A stretch of DNA of 64,000 nucleotides from Chitinophagales bacterium. Its GTDB lineage: Bacteria; Bacteroidota; Bacteroidia; Chitinophagales; CAIOSU01. The translations under genes were made by a program, and so were the position numbers. The notes under the pieces are model-generated. The model searched no databases. It had not been told where the DNA came from and saw only the letters and a list, made by a program, of their open reading frames with translations. Location of the stretch: contig BPHB01000001.1 in assembly GCA_026003335.1 (NCBI GenBank), positions 248,001 through 312,000 on the forward strand, read 5' to 3'. Shown one piece after another: positions 19,694-28,200 of this stretch. How positions within the stretch are numbered: position 1 is the stretch's first letter; each line of letters begins with the position of its first letter.

Positions 19694-20434
19694 GTGAGCG
19701 ATCGTTTAGTCATTATACCTACCTATAACGAGAAGGAAAATATCACCGCCATCGTCCGGAAGGTGTTTTCGCTGCCACTTGAGTTTCACGTGCTTGTGGT
19801 GGACGATCAATCACCTGATGGGACAGCCAATCTGGTGAAAATGCTCATGCCTGAATATCCGGGTAAACTATTTCTGGAAGAGCGCAAAGGAGGCAAACAG
19901 GGGCTCGGCACCGCTTACCTTCATGGCTTCAGGTGGGCATTGCAACGCTCCTATCAATATATTTTTGAAATGGATGCCGACTTTTCACATAATCCCGATG
20001 ATCTGATCCGCCTGTTTAATGCTTGTGCCAATGACAATGTGGATGTAGTCGTGGGTTCCCGCTATGCCAGAGGCGGCAAGATTGTAAATTGGCCTCTGAG
20101 CCGGATTCTGCTTTCTTACTTTGCCTCTCTTTACGTTCGGATGATTACCTTCTTACCCTGCAAAGACACTACTGCCGGTTTCGTAGTTTATCGCAGAAAG
20201 GTGCTGGAAACAATAGATCTGGATAAAATCCGGTTTGTAGGTTATGCTTTTCAGATTGAAATGAAGTTTACGGCATGGAAGTATGGTTTCAGGATTGCAG
20301 AAATCCCCATTACCTTTGTAGACCGTAAGCTGGGAGTTTCTAAAATGAGCCTGGCTATAACAGAGGAAGCTATTAAGGGAGTGTTGCTGTTAAAGATAGA
20401 CAGTATATGTAGAAAATATAAGCGGAAACAATAA
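19694..20434 (+). CDS. Polyprenol-phosphate mannosyltransferase-like GT2 glycosyltransferase
   Basis: A 246-residue GT-A enzyme of the dolichol-phosphate mannose synthase group, which moves a sugar from a nucleotide sugar to a polyprenyl phosphate at the inner membrane. Seen: VIIPTYNEKENI at residue 5, VVDDQSPDGT at residue 36, GLGTAYLHGF, the metal-binding MDADFSHNPDD near residue 95, VVGSRYARGG, and FQIEMKFTAWKYGFRIAEIPITF in the C-terminal half. It has no C-terminal membrane anchors, so it is the soluble form. It starts with GTG. The product may feed glycosylation of exported or surface proteins. Confidence 0.88.
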   Translation: MSDRLVIIPTYNEKENITAIVRKVFSLPLEFHVLVVDDQSPDGTANLVKMLMPEYPGKLFLEERKGGKQGLGTAYLHGFRWALQRSYQYIFEMDADFSHNPDDLIRLFNACANDNVDVVVGSRYARGGKIVNWPLSRILLSYFASLYVRMITFLPCKDTTAGFVVYRRKVLETIDLDKIRFVGYAFQIEMKFTAWKYGFRIAEIPITFVDRKLGVSKMSLAITEEAIKGVLLLKIDSICRKYKRKQ

Positions 20435-20456
20435 AGACAAATAGCCTTTATTTTTT
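20430..20456 (+). terminator. Weak terminator overlapping the glycosyltransferase stop
   Basis: AATAAAG (20430-20436) pairs with CTTTATT (20446-20452) and runs into a T tract. The stem is AT-rich, and the stop codon lies within it. Confidence 0.4.
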
Positions 20457-20480
20457 GCTGAATTTAAAAAATGAACGAAG

Positions 20481-20933
20481 ATGCAAACCCTCCACATGAA
20501 AGCAGCACTGATAGCCTGTTGTGCATTGATCATTATCGCTGGATGCCAACGGAAAGGGGTAGCTCCGGCAGCGAGACAAACGACTCAGGAAAATACTGCA
20601 GGCCCTGAAAAGAAGGCGCTCCCCGAAAAATCAGCCCCGGTAAGCCGGGATGTGGCAAAGGCGCAGGTGGCCACACAAAAAGCGTCTGTGTTAGATTATA
20701 AATTGCTTTATGAACGAGGCACTCAAAAACATAACACAGGAGATTTTCAAGGGGCTATTAAAGACTTCAATCTTTGCATTGAGCTGAATCCGGATTTTGC
20801 CGAAGCGTATAACTTCAGAGGCCTGTCCCGTTACAAATCAGGTGATAAAACCGGAGCATGTGATGACTGGAACAAAGCTGCGGAGATGGGCTTATCCGTG
20901 GCACAAAACATGCTTGTGCAATACTGCCGCTAA
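20481..20933 (+). CDS. Lipoprotein with TPR repeat
   Basis: A 150-residue lipoprotein. A hydrophobic signal (KAALIACCALIIIAG) ends in the lipobox IIAGC, giving a lipid-anchored Cys near residue 22. Then comes a low-complexity spacer rich in Ala, Gln, Thr and Pro (about 25-70) and one to two TPR units: YERGTQKHNTGDFQGAIKDF and AEAYNFRGLSRYKSGDKTGA. TPRs mediate protein contacts; no partner can be named. The ATG at 20481 is used; an ATG at 20496 (MKAAL) gives a more typical signal start. It converges on the next gene with five bases between. Confidence 0.75.
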   Translation: MQTLHMKAALIACCALIIIAGCQRKGVAPAARQTTQENTAGPEKKALPEKSAPVSRDVAKAQVATQKASVLDYKLLYERGTQKHNTGDFQGAIKDFNLCIELNPDFAEAYNFRGLSRYKSGDKTGACDDWNKAAEMGLSVAQNMLVQYCR

Positions 20934-20938
20934 AGACT

Positions 20939-21496
20939 TTAATCAATGCCCTGCGCTCCCTTTAGTTTGAATCGCACTCTCTCGGAAAATTCAGGAATAT
21001 CCTTTGGTGGTACTTCAATGCTGATGCTTCTGCCGGGATAAAGAATATCTTTTATCTCATAGGTACTTTCCTTCAGAGGTGTTTCCCTTTTGTCAAGAAA
21101 CATCACTGTGATTTCAATGTCTTTGTAACGGGCAAACTGGGCTCTATTTGTAGCTTTAATAATCAGATATCTGCGCACCAGAGCGGACTCTTTTCTTTCT
21201 GTAAAGCCACCGGATATCTCAATATAAGCCAACGGATTTCCCAGCTCATCGTAAATCAGATTGAGATTAAACTGCTCGGATGCGCGCAGGGCAAACTCAA
21301 TTTTGGCAATACTATCCCGAAACTTATATCCTTCCTCAAAACCGATGGAATATCCCTGCTTGTAACCTGACGTATCAGCAAATATGGCACCTTCCTTAAA
21401 CCCGGCAGTATAGTATATTTTTTTACTGATAAAAAAAGCTGCTGCAGATGCTACAGCGATTAAAAAAATCCACAAGAGAGTTTTCCCGAAATGCAC
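20939..21496 (-). CDS. Unknown single-pass membrane protein
   Basis: 185 residues, not recognised. One N-terminal membrane helix (about residues 5-25, LLWIFLIAVASAAAFFI) is followed by Tyr/Gly/Glu-rich repeats of the type GxxxGxxxG (GFKEGAIF, GYKQGYSIGFEEGY) and a beta-rich C-terminal domain of about 110 residues with alternating charged strands. Such a layout suits a periplasmic or exposed domain held by a membrane anchor. Downstream of rarA in the same direction, 56 bases apart. Confidence 0.65.
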   Translation of the reverse strand: MHFGKTLLWIFLIAVASAAAFFISKKIYYTAGFKEGAIFADTSGYKQGYSIGFEEGYKFRDSIAKIEFALRASEQFNLNLIYDELGNPLAYIEISGGFTERKESALVRRYLIIKATNRAQFARYKDIEITVMFLDKRETPLKESTYEIKDILYPGRSISIEVPPKDIPEFSERVRFKLKGAQGID

Positions 21497-21552
21497 CTGT
21501 TTGATATCTGAAAGACTGCAATTTTAGGAAATGTAAACGGAAAAGGATAACC

Positions 21553-22836
21553 TCAGTAAGGATATTTACCCTCCCACCATTTTTTCAATCTCATCCTCAT
21601 TTTTAGTTCTTCTTCATTATCACCAGGCTCATAGAGTAAGGTATTTTTTAATTGATCGGGGAAAAATTCCTGGTGAACAAAATTGCCCTCATAGTCATGA
21701 GCATAGCGATAGTCTTTGCCATAGCCTAATTGATGCATCAAAGAGGTTGGGGCATTGCGCAAATGCAGTGGAACAGGTAGGCTGCCGGTTCGGCTCACCA
21801 GCTCTATGGCATTTTGAAAGGCCCGGGTGGCTGAATTGCTTTTGGAGGAAGCCGCCAGATACAGAGTCGTTTGTGAGAGTATCAATGCACACTCCGGATA
21901 TCCCACGGCATGTACGGCCTGAAAACAGCTATTGGCAAGCGTCAGAGCCTGGGGATTGGCGTTACCGATATCTTCGGATGCAAGAATAAGCAACCGCCTG
22001 GCAATGAAAAGCGGGTCTTCTCCGCCCTCTATCATTCTTGCCAGCCAGTAGACGGCTGCATTCGGGTCGCTGCCCCGGATAGCTTTAATAAAAGCGGAAA
22101 TAACATCATAATGTTGCTCACCGGATTTGTCATAAACTGGCATTTTCCGCTGCAATTGCTTCATTACCTGTTCATTGGTGATGTTCACCGGTTCTTCTTC
22201 CGCAGCATGAACAACCAGCTCCAGAGCGTTCAGTAGTTTACGGGCATCTCCACCGGAAAATTCCAGGATAGCATCTGTTTCAATAAGACGAATATTTTTT
22301 TGCTTCAGAATCTCGTCTTCCGAAATAGCCCGATGCAGCAGATGCAGTAGATCTTCTTTTTCCAGGCTTTTCAAAACATATACCTGGCATCGCGACAACA
22401 GCGCCTGTATAACCTCAAACGAAGGGTTTTCGGTTGTAGCACCGATGAGAGTAACCCAGCCTTTTTCCACTGCTCCGAGAAGGCTATCCTGTTGTGCCTT
22501 GTTGAATCTATGTATCTCATCAATAAACAGAAGAATATTGCCGCTTTTTCTTGCCAACTCAATTATTTCTCTTACTTCCTTCACCCCCGAGTTGATGGCG
22601 CTGAGAGTAACAAAGGTTTTGCCGGTTTCGGCAGCCAGAATGCGGGCAAGAGTTGTTTTGCCCGTACCCGGTGGCCCCCAGAAAATGATAGAAGGTATGT
22701 TACCAGAGCGGATTAGCAAAGGGATAATTTGTCCCTCCCCCACAAGGTGTTGTTGACCGATGAAATCTGAGAGCTTTTTCGGACGCATGCGCTCGGCCAA
22801 AGGAGGCAATAAGGTGTGTTGAAAAAGTGACGGCAT
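21553..22836 (-). CDS. rarA: Replication-associated recombination protein A (AAA+ ATPase)
   Basis: A 427-residue clamp-loader-like AAA+ protein (RarA/MgsA, WRNIP1 family) acting at stalled replication forks. Seen: LAERMRPKKLSDFIGQQHLV, Walker A WGPPGTGKTTLARIL near residue 54, Walker B ILLFIDEIHRFNKAQQD, sensor 1 LIGATTENPSF, sensor 2 FSGGDARKLLN, and the C-terminal tetramerisation domain with AVYWLARMIEGGEDP and RRLLILASEDIGNANP. Full length. Confidence 0.96.
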   Translation of the reverse strand: MPSLFQHTLLPPLAERMRPKKLSDFIGQQHLVGEGQIIPLLIRSGNIPSIIFWGPPGTGKTTLARILAAETGKTFVTLSAINSGVKEVREIIELARKSGNILLFIDEIHRFNKAQQDSLLGAVEKGWVTLIGATTENPSFEVIQALLSRCQVYVLKSLEKEDLLHLLHRAISEDEILKQKNIRLIETDAILEFSGGDARKLLNALELVVHAAEEEPVNITNEQVMKQLQRKMPVYDKSGEQHYDVISAFIKAIRGSDPNAAVYWLARMIEGGEDPLFIARRLLILASEDIGNANPQALTLANSCFQAVHAVGYPECALILSQTTLYLAASSKSNSATRAFQNAIELVSRTGSLPVPLHLRNAPTSLMHQLGYGKDYRYAHDYEGNFVHQEFFPDQLKNTLLYEPGDNEEELKMRMRLKKWWEGKYPY

Positions 22837-22930
22837 GACTAATCAAATAAACGGGGCATCGCTGCAATAATACCAGAAAATCTATCAAACTTTCAGCTAA
22901 TTAGCAGGCTTTTATATAGCTGAACACATG

Positions 22931-22938
22931 TAACTTTG
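22931..22938 (+). promoter_or_regulatory. Candidate -7 element of the DEAD-box gene
   Basis: TAACTTTG matches TAnnTTTG, 23 bases before the TTG start codon. The -33 position holds only a TTTT run. Confidence 0.45.
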
Positions 22939-22961
22939 AATAAAGTTTTAAAGGAAATACT

Positions 22962-24173
22962 TTGACATTTCGGGATTTTCATTTTGAGCCCGAGCTCATG
23001 GAAGGGCTTGAGGCTATGGGTTTTCAGACACCTACTCCCATTCAACAGAAAGCTATTCCCATTATTCTGAGCGGTAAAGATCTGATTGCGTGTGCCCAGA
23101 CGGGTACCGGTAAAACAGCAGCCTTTCTCTTGCCGGTAATCAACAAATTGATAAAAAGACCTACCGAAGGAGTGAATACCCTTATCATTGTGCCCACGCG
23201 AGAGCTGGCCATGCAAATTGATCAGGCTTTGCAAGGACTTGCTTACTTCGCTCCTGTGAGCAGTATCGCCATTTATGGCGGCACCGGAGGAGAGGCTTTT
23301 GAACGGGAAAAAAAGGCACTTGTCACCGGAGTGAACATCGTTATAGCCACTCCCGGCCGGCTGATTGCGCATCTCAATATGGGGTATGTAAATATGAACC
23401 ATCTGGAGCATCTCATATTGGATGAGGCCGATCGTATGCTGGATATGGGTTTTAGCGAAGATATCTATCGGATATTGAAGTATCTACCTGAGCAGCGCCA
23501 AACACTGTTGTTTTCCGCAACCATGCCACCGGCAATCCGCACACTGGCCGGGAAAATTCTCCGGCAACCTGAACAAATCAATATTGCAGTTTCCAAACCG
23601 GCTGCAGGTGTAATCCAGGGTGCTTATATAGTGCGTGATGCACAGAAGCCGGAATTACTCAGGCTGTTGCTGCAGGGGAAGAAGATAGATAGCATTTTGA
23701 TTTTTGCTTCTACAAAAGAAAAGGTGAAGCAACTGGGTCGCATGCTCAGCAAGGAAGGATTTGATATTGCTGCCATGCACTCTGATCTGGAGCAGTCAGA
23801 ACGCAATGAAGTCCTCAGACAATTTCGCAATAAGTCTTTACAGATTGTGGTTGCTACGGATGTGTTATCACGAGGCATTGATATTGACTCCATCGGATTG
23901 GTGATTAACTATGATGTACCTTCTGATGCAGAAGATTATGTGCATCGTGTAGGGCGCACGGCCCGTGCCTCTTCCACGGGTGTGGCCCTGACCTTTATCA
24001 GCGAGCAGGAGCAACGAAAATTTCAAAAAATTGAACAGCTCATAGAAATGACAGTGCGCAAATTGCCCTTGCCACCCCAGCTCGGGCAAGCTCCGGAGTA
24101 TAATCCTGATAAGGAGACTTCTCGCAGCCGCCAACCTGCAGGGGAAACCTCAAAAAGACGTTCTGTGCATTAA
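22962..24173 (+). CDS. rhlE: DEAD-box ATP-dependent RNA helicase (RhlE-like)
   Basis: A 403-residue two-domain RNA helicase with every family motif: Q motif (FEPELMEGLEAMGFQTPTPIQ), Walker A AQTGTGKTAAF, PTRELAMQ, TPGRL, DEAD (LILDEADRMLDMGF), SAT, and in domain two ATDVLSRGIDID and HRVGRTAR. A short basic tail replaces longer C-terminal extensions. Translation starts at TTG (22962), giving MTFRDFHFEP, which matches family N-termini; no ATG or GTG is available between the upstream in-frame stop and the Q motif. Likely roles are RNA remodelling, ribosome assembly or cold adaptation. Confidence 0.94.
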   Translation: MTFRDFHFEPELMEGLEAMGFQTPTPIQQKAIPIILSGKDLIACAQTGTGKTAAFLLPVINKLIKRPTEGVNTLIIVPTRELAMQIDQALQGLAYFAPVSSIAIYGGTGGEAFEREKKALVTGVNIVIATPGRLIAHLNMGYVNMNHLEHLILDEADRMLDMGFSEDIYRILKYLPEQRQTLLFSATMPPAIRTLAGKILRQPEQINIAVSKPAAGVIQGAYIVRDAQKPELLRLLLQGKKIDSILIFASTKEKVKQLGRMLSKEGFDIAAMHSDLEQSERNEVLRQFRNKSLQIVVATDVLSRGIDIDSIGLVINYDVPSDAEDYVHRVGRTARASSTGVALTFISEQEQRKFQKIEQLIEMTVRKLPLPPQLGQAPEYNPDKETSRSRQPAGETSKRRSVH

Positions 24174-24206
24174 CACCGGCGTTTCCCTTCATAGGTAGAA
24201 GGAGGA

Positions 24207-25299
24207 TTATTGTCCAACAGCTGTTTTGCTCATCAGATAGGCTTTTATGAAATCATCCAGCTCGCCATCCAGAACAGCCTGAGCATTAGAGGTTTCGTAA
24301 CCGGTACGCAGGTCCTTTACCAGTTTATAAGGATGCAACACATAGGAGCGTATCTGAGAACCCCATTCTATTTTCATCTTGGAGTTTTCCAGCTTCTCCC
24401 GTTCTTCGTTTTTCTTGCGCAATTCCAGTTCATAAAGCTTGGATTTCAGCATCATGAGTGCCTTTTCACGATTCTGATGCTGGGAGCGGGTTTCCTGGCA
24501 TTCTACCACAATGCCGGAGGGCAGGTGCCGAACGCGGACGGCAGTTTCCACTTTGTTTACATTCTGACCGCCCTTGCCACTCGAGCGATAAGTATCCCAT
24601 TCCAAATCAGCCGGGTTGATGGTGATTTCTATCGTGTCATCCACCACCGGATAGACAAACACCGAAGCAAAGGATGTATGCCGTCTTTGGTTGGCATCAA
24701 AAGGAGAAATTCGAACTAGGCGATGCACGCCATTTTCACCTTTCAGATAGCCATAGGCAAACTCCCCGTCAATCTGCAGGGTTACAGATTTAATGCCAGC
24801 CACTTCACCGTCCTGCCGGTCTATCTGAGTTACTTTGTAGCCATGTTTTTCAGCCCACATCACGTACATGCGCATGAGCATTTCAGCCCAGTCGCAACTT
24901 TCGGTTCCTCCTGCCCCGCTGTTTATCTCAATCAGGGCACTTAACTGGTCTTCAGGATTGTTGAGCGTAGATTTGAATTCAAGGTCTTCGATGTGTTTTG
25001 CAGCAGAGTGATATTGCTGGTCCACCTCTTCGGGGGAAACTTCTCCTTCCTTGAAAAAATCGTACAATACCCCCGTATCCTCTACGGCACGCTGAGCCTT
25101 ATGGAATTCCTCAAGCCAGAATTTGTTTTGCTTGATGGTTTTCAGAATTTCCTGAGCGCGCGCAGGATTATCCCAGAATCCGGGTTCTGTTGTGAGCTTT
25201 TCTTTTTCGCGATTTTCTATCTGCCGGCTGTCAATGTCAAAGATACCTCCTTAAAGAGGCCAGTCGCGCTTTGATGTCTTTTAGTTGTTCCTGAGTCAT
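24207..25299 (-). CDS. prfB: Peptide chain release factor 2, with programmed +1 frameshift
   Basis: RF2 recognises UGA and UAA stop codons. The gene is in two frames: ATG at 25299 starts [20 protein letters not shown] and ends at an in-frame TGA (25239-25237). A +1 shift at CTT-TGA-C continues as [15 protein letters not shown] into the main frame. The body has the RF2 selectivity tripeptide SPF ([12 protein letters not shown]) and the peptidyl-tRNA hydrolysis motif GGQ ([12 protein letters not shown]). Low RF2 levels stall at UGA and favour the shift, so the factor regulates its own synthesis. Calling only the main frame would lose the N-terminal exon. Convergent with the DEAD-box gene. Confidence 0.95.
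25236..25251 (-). promoter_or_regulatory. RF2 programmed frameshift site
   Basis: On the minus strand AGGAGG (25251-25246), TAT, CTT (25242-25240), TGA (25239-25237), C. The Shine-Dalgarno-like AGGAGG lies three bases before the slippery CTT, as in E. coli prfB (AGGGGG-TAT-CTT-TGA-C). Confidence 0.92.
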
Positions 25300-25366
25300 G
25301 TTTTTAGGGGGTATTTCAAATAAAGCTTTACAAAACTAAGCATTAATCTTCTGCAGGCAGCAGCAT

Positions 25367-26332
25367 TCAATTCAGCGATGGCACATTGAACAGTGAATCC
25401 ACAAATGCATCTTTATTGAACAGCTGCAGATCTTCCTTTTTCTCGCCAATGCCGATATACTTCACCGGAATCTTAAACTGGTCAACGATACCCAGTACGA
25501 CACCACCCTTGGCTGTTCCGTCCAATTTGGTTATGCACAGGGCGTTGACATCGGTAGCTTCGGTGAATTGTCGTGCCTGCTCAATAGCATTTTGTCCGGT
25601 AGAAGCATCCAGCACCAGCAGAATTTCGTGAGGTGCATCGGGCAACAATTTTTGCATTACACGCCTGACCTTGCTGAGTTCGTCCATCAGGTGCTTTTTG
25701 TTATGCAAGCGACCAGCCGTGTCAATGATGACTATATCCATATCTTTGGCCAAAGCAGACTCCAGCGTATCGTAAGCTACGGATGCCGGATCTGCACCTT
25801 GTTGTTTTTTCACCAGAGGTACACCTACGCGTTCTGACCATATCTGCAGTTGGTCTACTGCTGCCGCGCGAAAAGTATCTGCTGCTCCGAGCATGACCCT
25901 TTTACCTGCATTTTTAAATTGCCACGCCAGTTTGCCAATAGTGGTAGTTTTACCTACGCCATTTACACCAACTACCATAATGACATAGGGCTTTGTTTTC
26001 GCAACAGAAGCAAAGTCCGTGTACTCTCTATTAGTGGCGGATGTAAGGATGCCCGAAATTATATCTTTGAGTGTTTTGTGTAATTCTTTAGTATTCAGGT
26101 ATTTATTTTCAGCTACTTTTTGTTCAAGGGCATGGATGATTTTCACTGTTGTGCTTACACCTACATCTGAAGCGATGAGGGCCTCTTCAATTTCATCCAG
26201 GGTTTCACTGTCTACCTGCGATTTGCCTGCCACCGCCCGCGCAATACGTGAAAAGAAACCCTCTTTGGTCTTTTCCAACCCTTGATTAAGTTTTTCTTTA
26301 TTCTCTTTAGAGAAAAATCCCAAAAGCCTCAT
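25367..26332 (-). CDS. ftsY: Signal recognition particle receptor
   Basis: A 321-residue SRP GTPase that docks SRP-ribosome complexes at the membrane for SecYEG insertion. The N domain occupies about 1-100; the acidic A domain is almost absent. The G domain shows VGVNGVGKTTTIGKLA (G1), ADTFRAAAVDQLQ, IIDTAGRLHNK (G3), ITKLDGTAKGG (G4) and the closing YIGIGEKKEDLQ. It follows the ribosomal protein cluster in the same direction, with a terminator between. Confidence 0.97.
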   Translation of the reverse strand: MRLLGFFSKENKEKLNQGLEKTKEGFFSRIARAVAGKSQVDSETLDEIEEALIASDVGVSTTVKIIHALEQKVAENKYLNTKELHKTLKDIISGILTSATNREYTDFASVAKTKPYVIMVVGVNGVGKTTTIGKLAWQFKNAGKRVMLGAADTFRAAAVDQLQIWSERVGVPLVKKQQGADPASVAYDTLESALAKDMDIVIIDTAGRLHNKKHLMDELSKVRRVMQKLLPDAPHEILLVLDASTGQNAIEQARQFTEATDVNALCITKLDGTAKGGVVLGIVDQFKIPVKYIGIGEKKEDLQLFNKDAFVDSLFNVPSLN

Positions 26333-26351
26333 AAGCCTTGTTTTCTATTTT

Positions 26352-26389
26352 AAAAAAAAGGCTTCCCCGCCAGTTAGAGAAGCCTTTTT
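26352..26389 (-). terminator. Terminator of the rpmB-rpmG-DUF4295 cluster
   Basis: GGCTTC (26360-26365) and GAAGCC (26379-26384) form a stem with a 13-base loop, flanked by A and T runs, so it can act in both directions. On the minus strand it follows the DUF4295 stop and precedes ftsY. Confidence 0.7.
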
Positions 26390-26410
26390 CTTCATTGGGC
26401 CAAGGAGTGA

Positions 26411-26575
26411 TTACATTTCGTTCAATGCTTTATCCACGTTGTCCTTATGTACCACTCTTTCTTTGAAGGTATAAGCTCCGGTTTTCGGGCTTTTTACGGC
26501 CTTAATCACCTTTACCATATCCTTCCCTCCCTGCTGCCCGCGATGTACCCGGGCGTTTTTACTAACCTTAGCCAT
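26411..26575 (-). CDS. DUF4295 family small basic protein
   Basis: A 54-residue Lys-rich protein, MAKVSKNARV to DKALNEM, with the conserved core VKSPKTGAYTFKERVV. The family is Bacteroidota-specific and typically follows rpmG. It starts six bases after the rpmG stop, so it is cotranscribed with rpmB-rpmG. Small, basic and ribosomal-operon-linked: a ribosome-associated role is likely but unproven. Confidence 0.85.
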   Translation of the reverse strand: MAKVSKNARVHRGQQGGKDMVKVIKAVKSPKTGAYTFKERVVHKDNVDKALNEM

Positions 26576-26581
26576 GTGTTC

Positions 26582-26770
26582 TTATTTTATTTCTTTATGT
26601 ACGGTTACGCGCCTAAGTATAGGATTATATTTCCTGAGTTCCAGCCTGTCAGGGGTATTTTTTTTGTTCTTGAAGGTAATGTATCTGGAAGTGCCCGGCA
26701 AACCGCTTGCTTTCATTTCGGTGCACTCCAGTATAACCTGCACACGATTTCCTTTGCTTTTCTTTGCCAT
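26582..26770 (-). CDS. rpmG: 50S ribosomal protein L33
   Basis: 62 residues, [18 protein letters not shown], with the family core [21 protein letters not shown]. It sits near the ribosomal E site. Only one Cys is present, so it is the zinc-free form. It lies ten bases after rpmB and six before the DUF4295 gene. Confidence 0.96.
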   Translation of the reverse strand: MAKKSKGNRVQVILECTEMKASGLPGTSRYITFKNKKNTPDRLELRKYNPILRRVTVHKEIK

Positions 26771-26780
26771 AACTTTCGGT

Positions 26781-27023
26781 TTAATTCAGTTTAAGTTCGC
26801 CTTTGTCTTCCAACTCTTTAAGACAATTGTAAAGACCTTTCTTGTTGATAGTACGCAAAGCTGATGTGCTTACCCGTAAAGTCATCCATTGACCGGTTTC
26901 CGGCACAAAAAAACGCTTTTTTATCAGGTTGGGCAAAAACCGCCTTTTGGTTTTCCTGTTTGATTTGGATACATGGTAACCGGTTAGGGGTTTTTTACCG
27001 GTAATCTGACAAACCCTTGCCAT
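26781..27023 (-). CDS. rpmB: 50S ribosomal protein L28
   Basis: 80 residues starting [15 protein letters not shown], with [15 protein letters not shown] and the C-terminal [13 protein letters not shown]. The ATG at 27023 fits the conserved N-terminus; an upstream in-frame ATG (27050) would add nine atypical residues (MPFNKIPKA). First gene of a ribosomal protein unit with rpmG and DUF4295. Confidence 0.96.
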   Translation of the reverse strand: MARVCQITGKKPLTGYHVSKSNRKTKRRFLPNLIKKRFFVPETGQWMTLRVSTSALRTINKKGLYNCLKELEDKGELKLN

Positions 27024-27112
27024 TGCTTTTGGGATTTTATTGAACGGCAAAAATCGTTAAAAAAAACCGAGTCGGCAAAAGAAATTTTTTCTTTGTTCTG
27101 CAACACTATTCC

Positions 27113-27556
27113 TCAAGTCTGATCATGCTTTTTCCCGTAAGGGATGCGATTCCATAATCGCTCGTGGATATAAAACAAAACTATTTTGGTAAACAATTCG
27201 GTAAGCCCGATGGTAGATGCCTGAAAAACGGCTGGTACTTTAAGCGGGTCACTACGGTTCAAAAATGTGATCACAAGAAATGAGATGACGATAGTATCCA
27301 GTGTGCCAATGATTCTCCAGCTAATGGCTTTAGAAAGGCTCTTCAACCGGGAATTGGGGTCTCGCAGCTTTATCATCAGCCAGACCCGTTCATGCAGAAA
27401 GAAAAGGATGGTTTTGGTTACTACTTCTAAACCACCTATATGCAGAGCTTTTTCTACACTGCCGGTAATCAGCCAGGAAAGCATGATGGTATCGGCTGTA
27501 CCGACAACACGCCAGCTTATTCCTTTAACAAGGCTTCTGGTTTTGGTCTCCTGCAT
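27113..27556 (-). CDS. Tandem DUF2061 membrane protein
   Basis: 147 residues made of two related halves of about 65 residues, each beginning (S/K)xx(K/S)(G/A)ISWR(V/I)(V/I)GTxDTI and ending (K/T)K(T/I)(I/V)LF(F/Y)(L/I)HER(V/L)W. The halves start near residues 7 and 73, each with about two membrane helices. DUF2061 proteins are inner-membrane proteins of unknown function, often near sulfur-assimilation genes; here a transsulfuration enzyme lies 650 bases away on the other strand. Confidence 0.85.
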   Translation of the reverse strand: MQETKTRSLVKGISWRVVGTADTIMLSWLITGSVEKALHIGGLEVVTKTILFFLHERVWLMIKLRDPNSRLKSLSKAISWRIIGTLDTIVISFLVITFLNRSDPLKVPAVFQASTIGLTELFTKIVLFYIHERLWNRIPYGKKHDQT

Positions 27557-27607
27557 ATGTGGCCCAAAGATAATAGAAGATACTCATGATTTGTCTACCG
27601 GGCATTA

Positions 27608-28063
27608 TCAACGGTAATAGCCGTAATACACGATAAGGAGGCCAACCCAGAAGAGTAAAAGCACCTGGGCCGTAAGCAGTGCATTAAACCAAAAGCCCCA
27701 GAAAGTATATATAACTGCCCGCGATGGATTATGCTTTTTGTAAGCAACCCTTACTTTTTGTCCTTTACTAAGAGGCACATTAGCTGCTCCTGTGAAAGTA
27801 TATGTGCGGTCCTGTGCTGTAAACGTGACTACAGGATGAATGTCTCTTGCCCGGATATTACGACCATATTGCAAACCGGTTACTACTCCTTCGGTAAAAA
27901 CAGCTCCTATCAGGAACGTACAACGAATGCCCATCACCAAGCCTAATATTACCAGATAACCGGCAACAAGAAGCATCAGCAGCTTACGAGAACTTATGCG
28001 CTGTTTCTTCCCGATTAAACGAAAACGGGGAAAATGGCTGTCCGATGGAGGGCGGGGGAACAT
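27608..28063 (-). CDS. DUF3592-like membrane protein
   Basis: 151 residues: a basic N-terminus, a membrane helix at about 27-55 (KLLMLLVAGYLVILGLVMGI), a beta-rich extracytoplasmic part (HPVVTFTAQDRTYTFTG, GQKVRVAYKKHNPSRAVI) and a second helix at about 125-150. This helix-beta-helix layout with the 'V.Y....P..A' strand is typical of DUF3592. Function unknown. Divergent from the transsulfuration gene. Confidence 0.7.
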   Translation of the reverse strand: MFPRPPSDSHFPRFRLIGKKQRISSRKLLMLLVAGYLVILGLVMGIRCTFLIGAVFTEGVVTGLQYGRNIRARDIHPVVTFTAQDRTYTFTGAANVPLSKGQKVRVAYKKHNPSRAVIYTFWGFWFNALLTAQVLLLFWVGLLIVYYGYYR

Positions 28064-28177
28064 GTGCTATGCAAGCTAATTATGAATAAATATATATCAG
28101 AAACCCTTACCGAAGTAAAGAGCAATATACAAAAGCCAGAGGGTCGGGAATTCGGCTACGCTGGGGGAAATTACATT

Positions 28178-28185
28178 TATATTTG
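28178..28185 (+). promoter_or_regulatory. -7 element of the transsulfuration gene
   Basis: TATATTTG matches TAnnTTTG and ends 15 bases before the ATG at 28201. It overlaps an in-frame TTG (28183), which therefore cannot be the start codon. Confidence 0.5.
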
Positions 28186-28200
28186 CCCAAATTTCTGACT

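Noticed and set aside
20496-20933. Porin or other transport role for the TPR lipoprotein
   Set aside because: It has only TPR units after a lipobox; nothing suggests a beta-barrel.
28183-28200. TTG start giving a transsulfuration protein six residues longer
   Set aside because: The TTG is part of the TATATTTG promoter element, and the family N-terminus fits the ATG at 28201.
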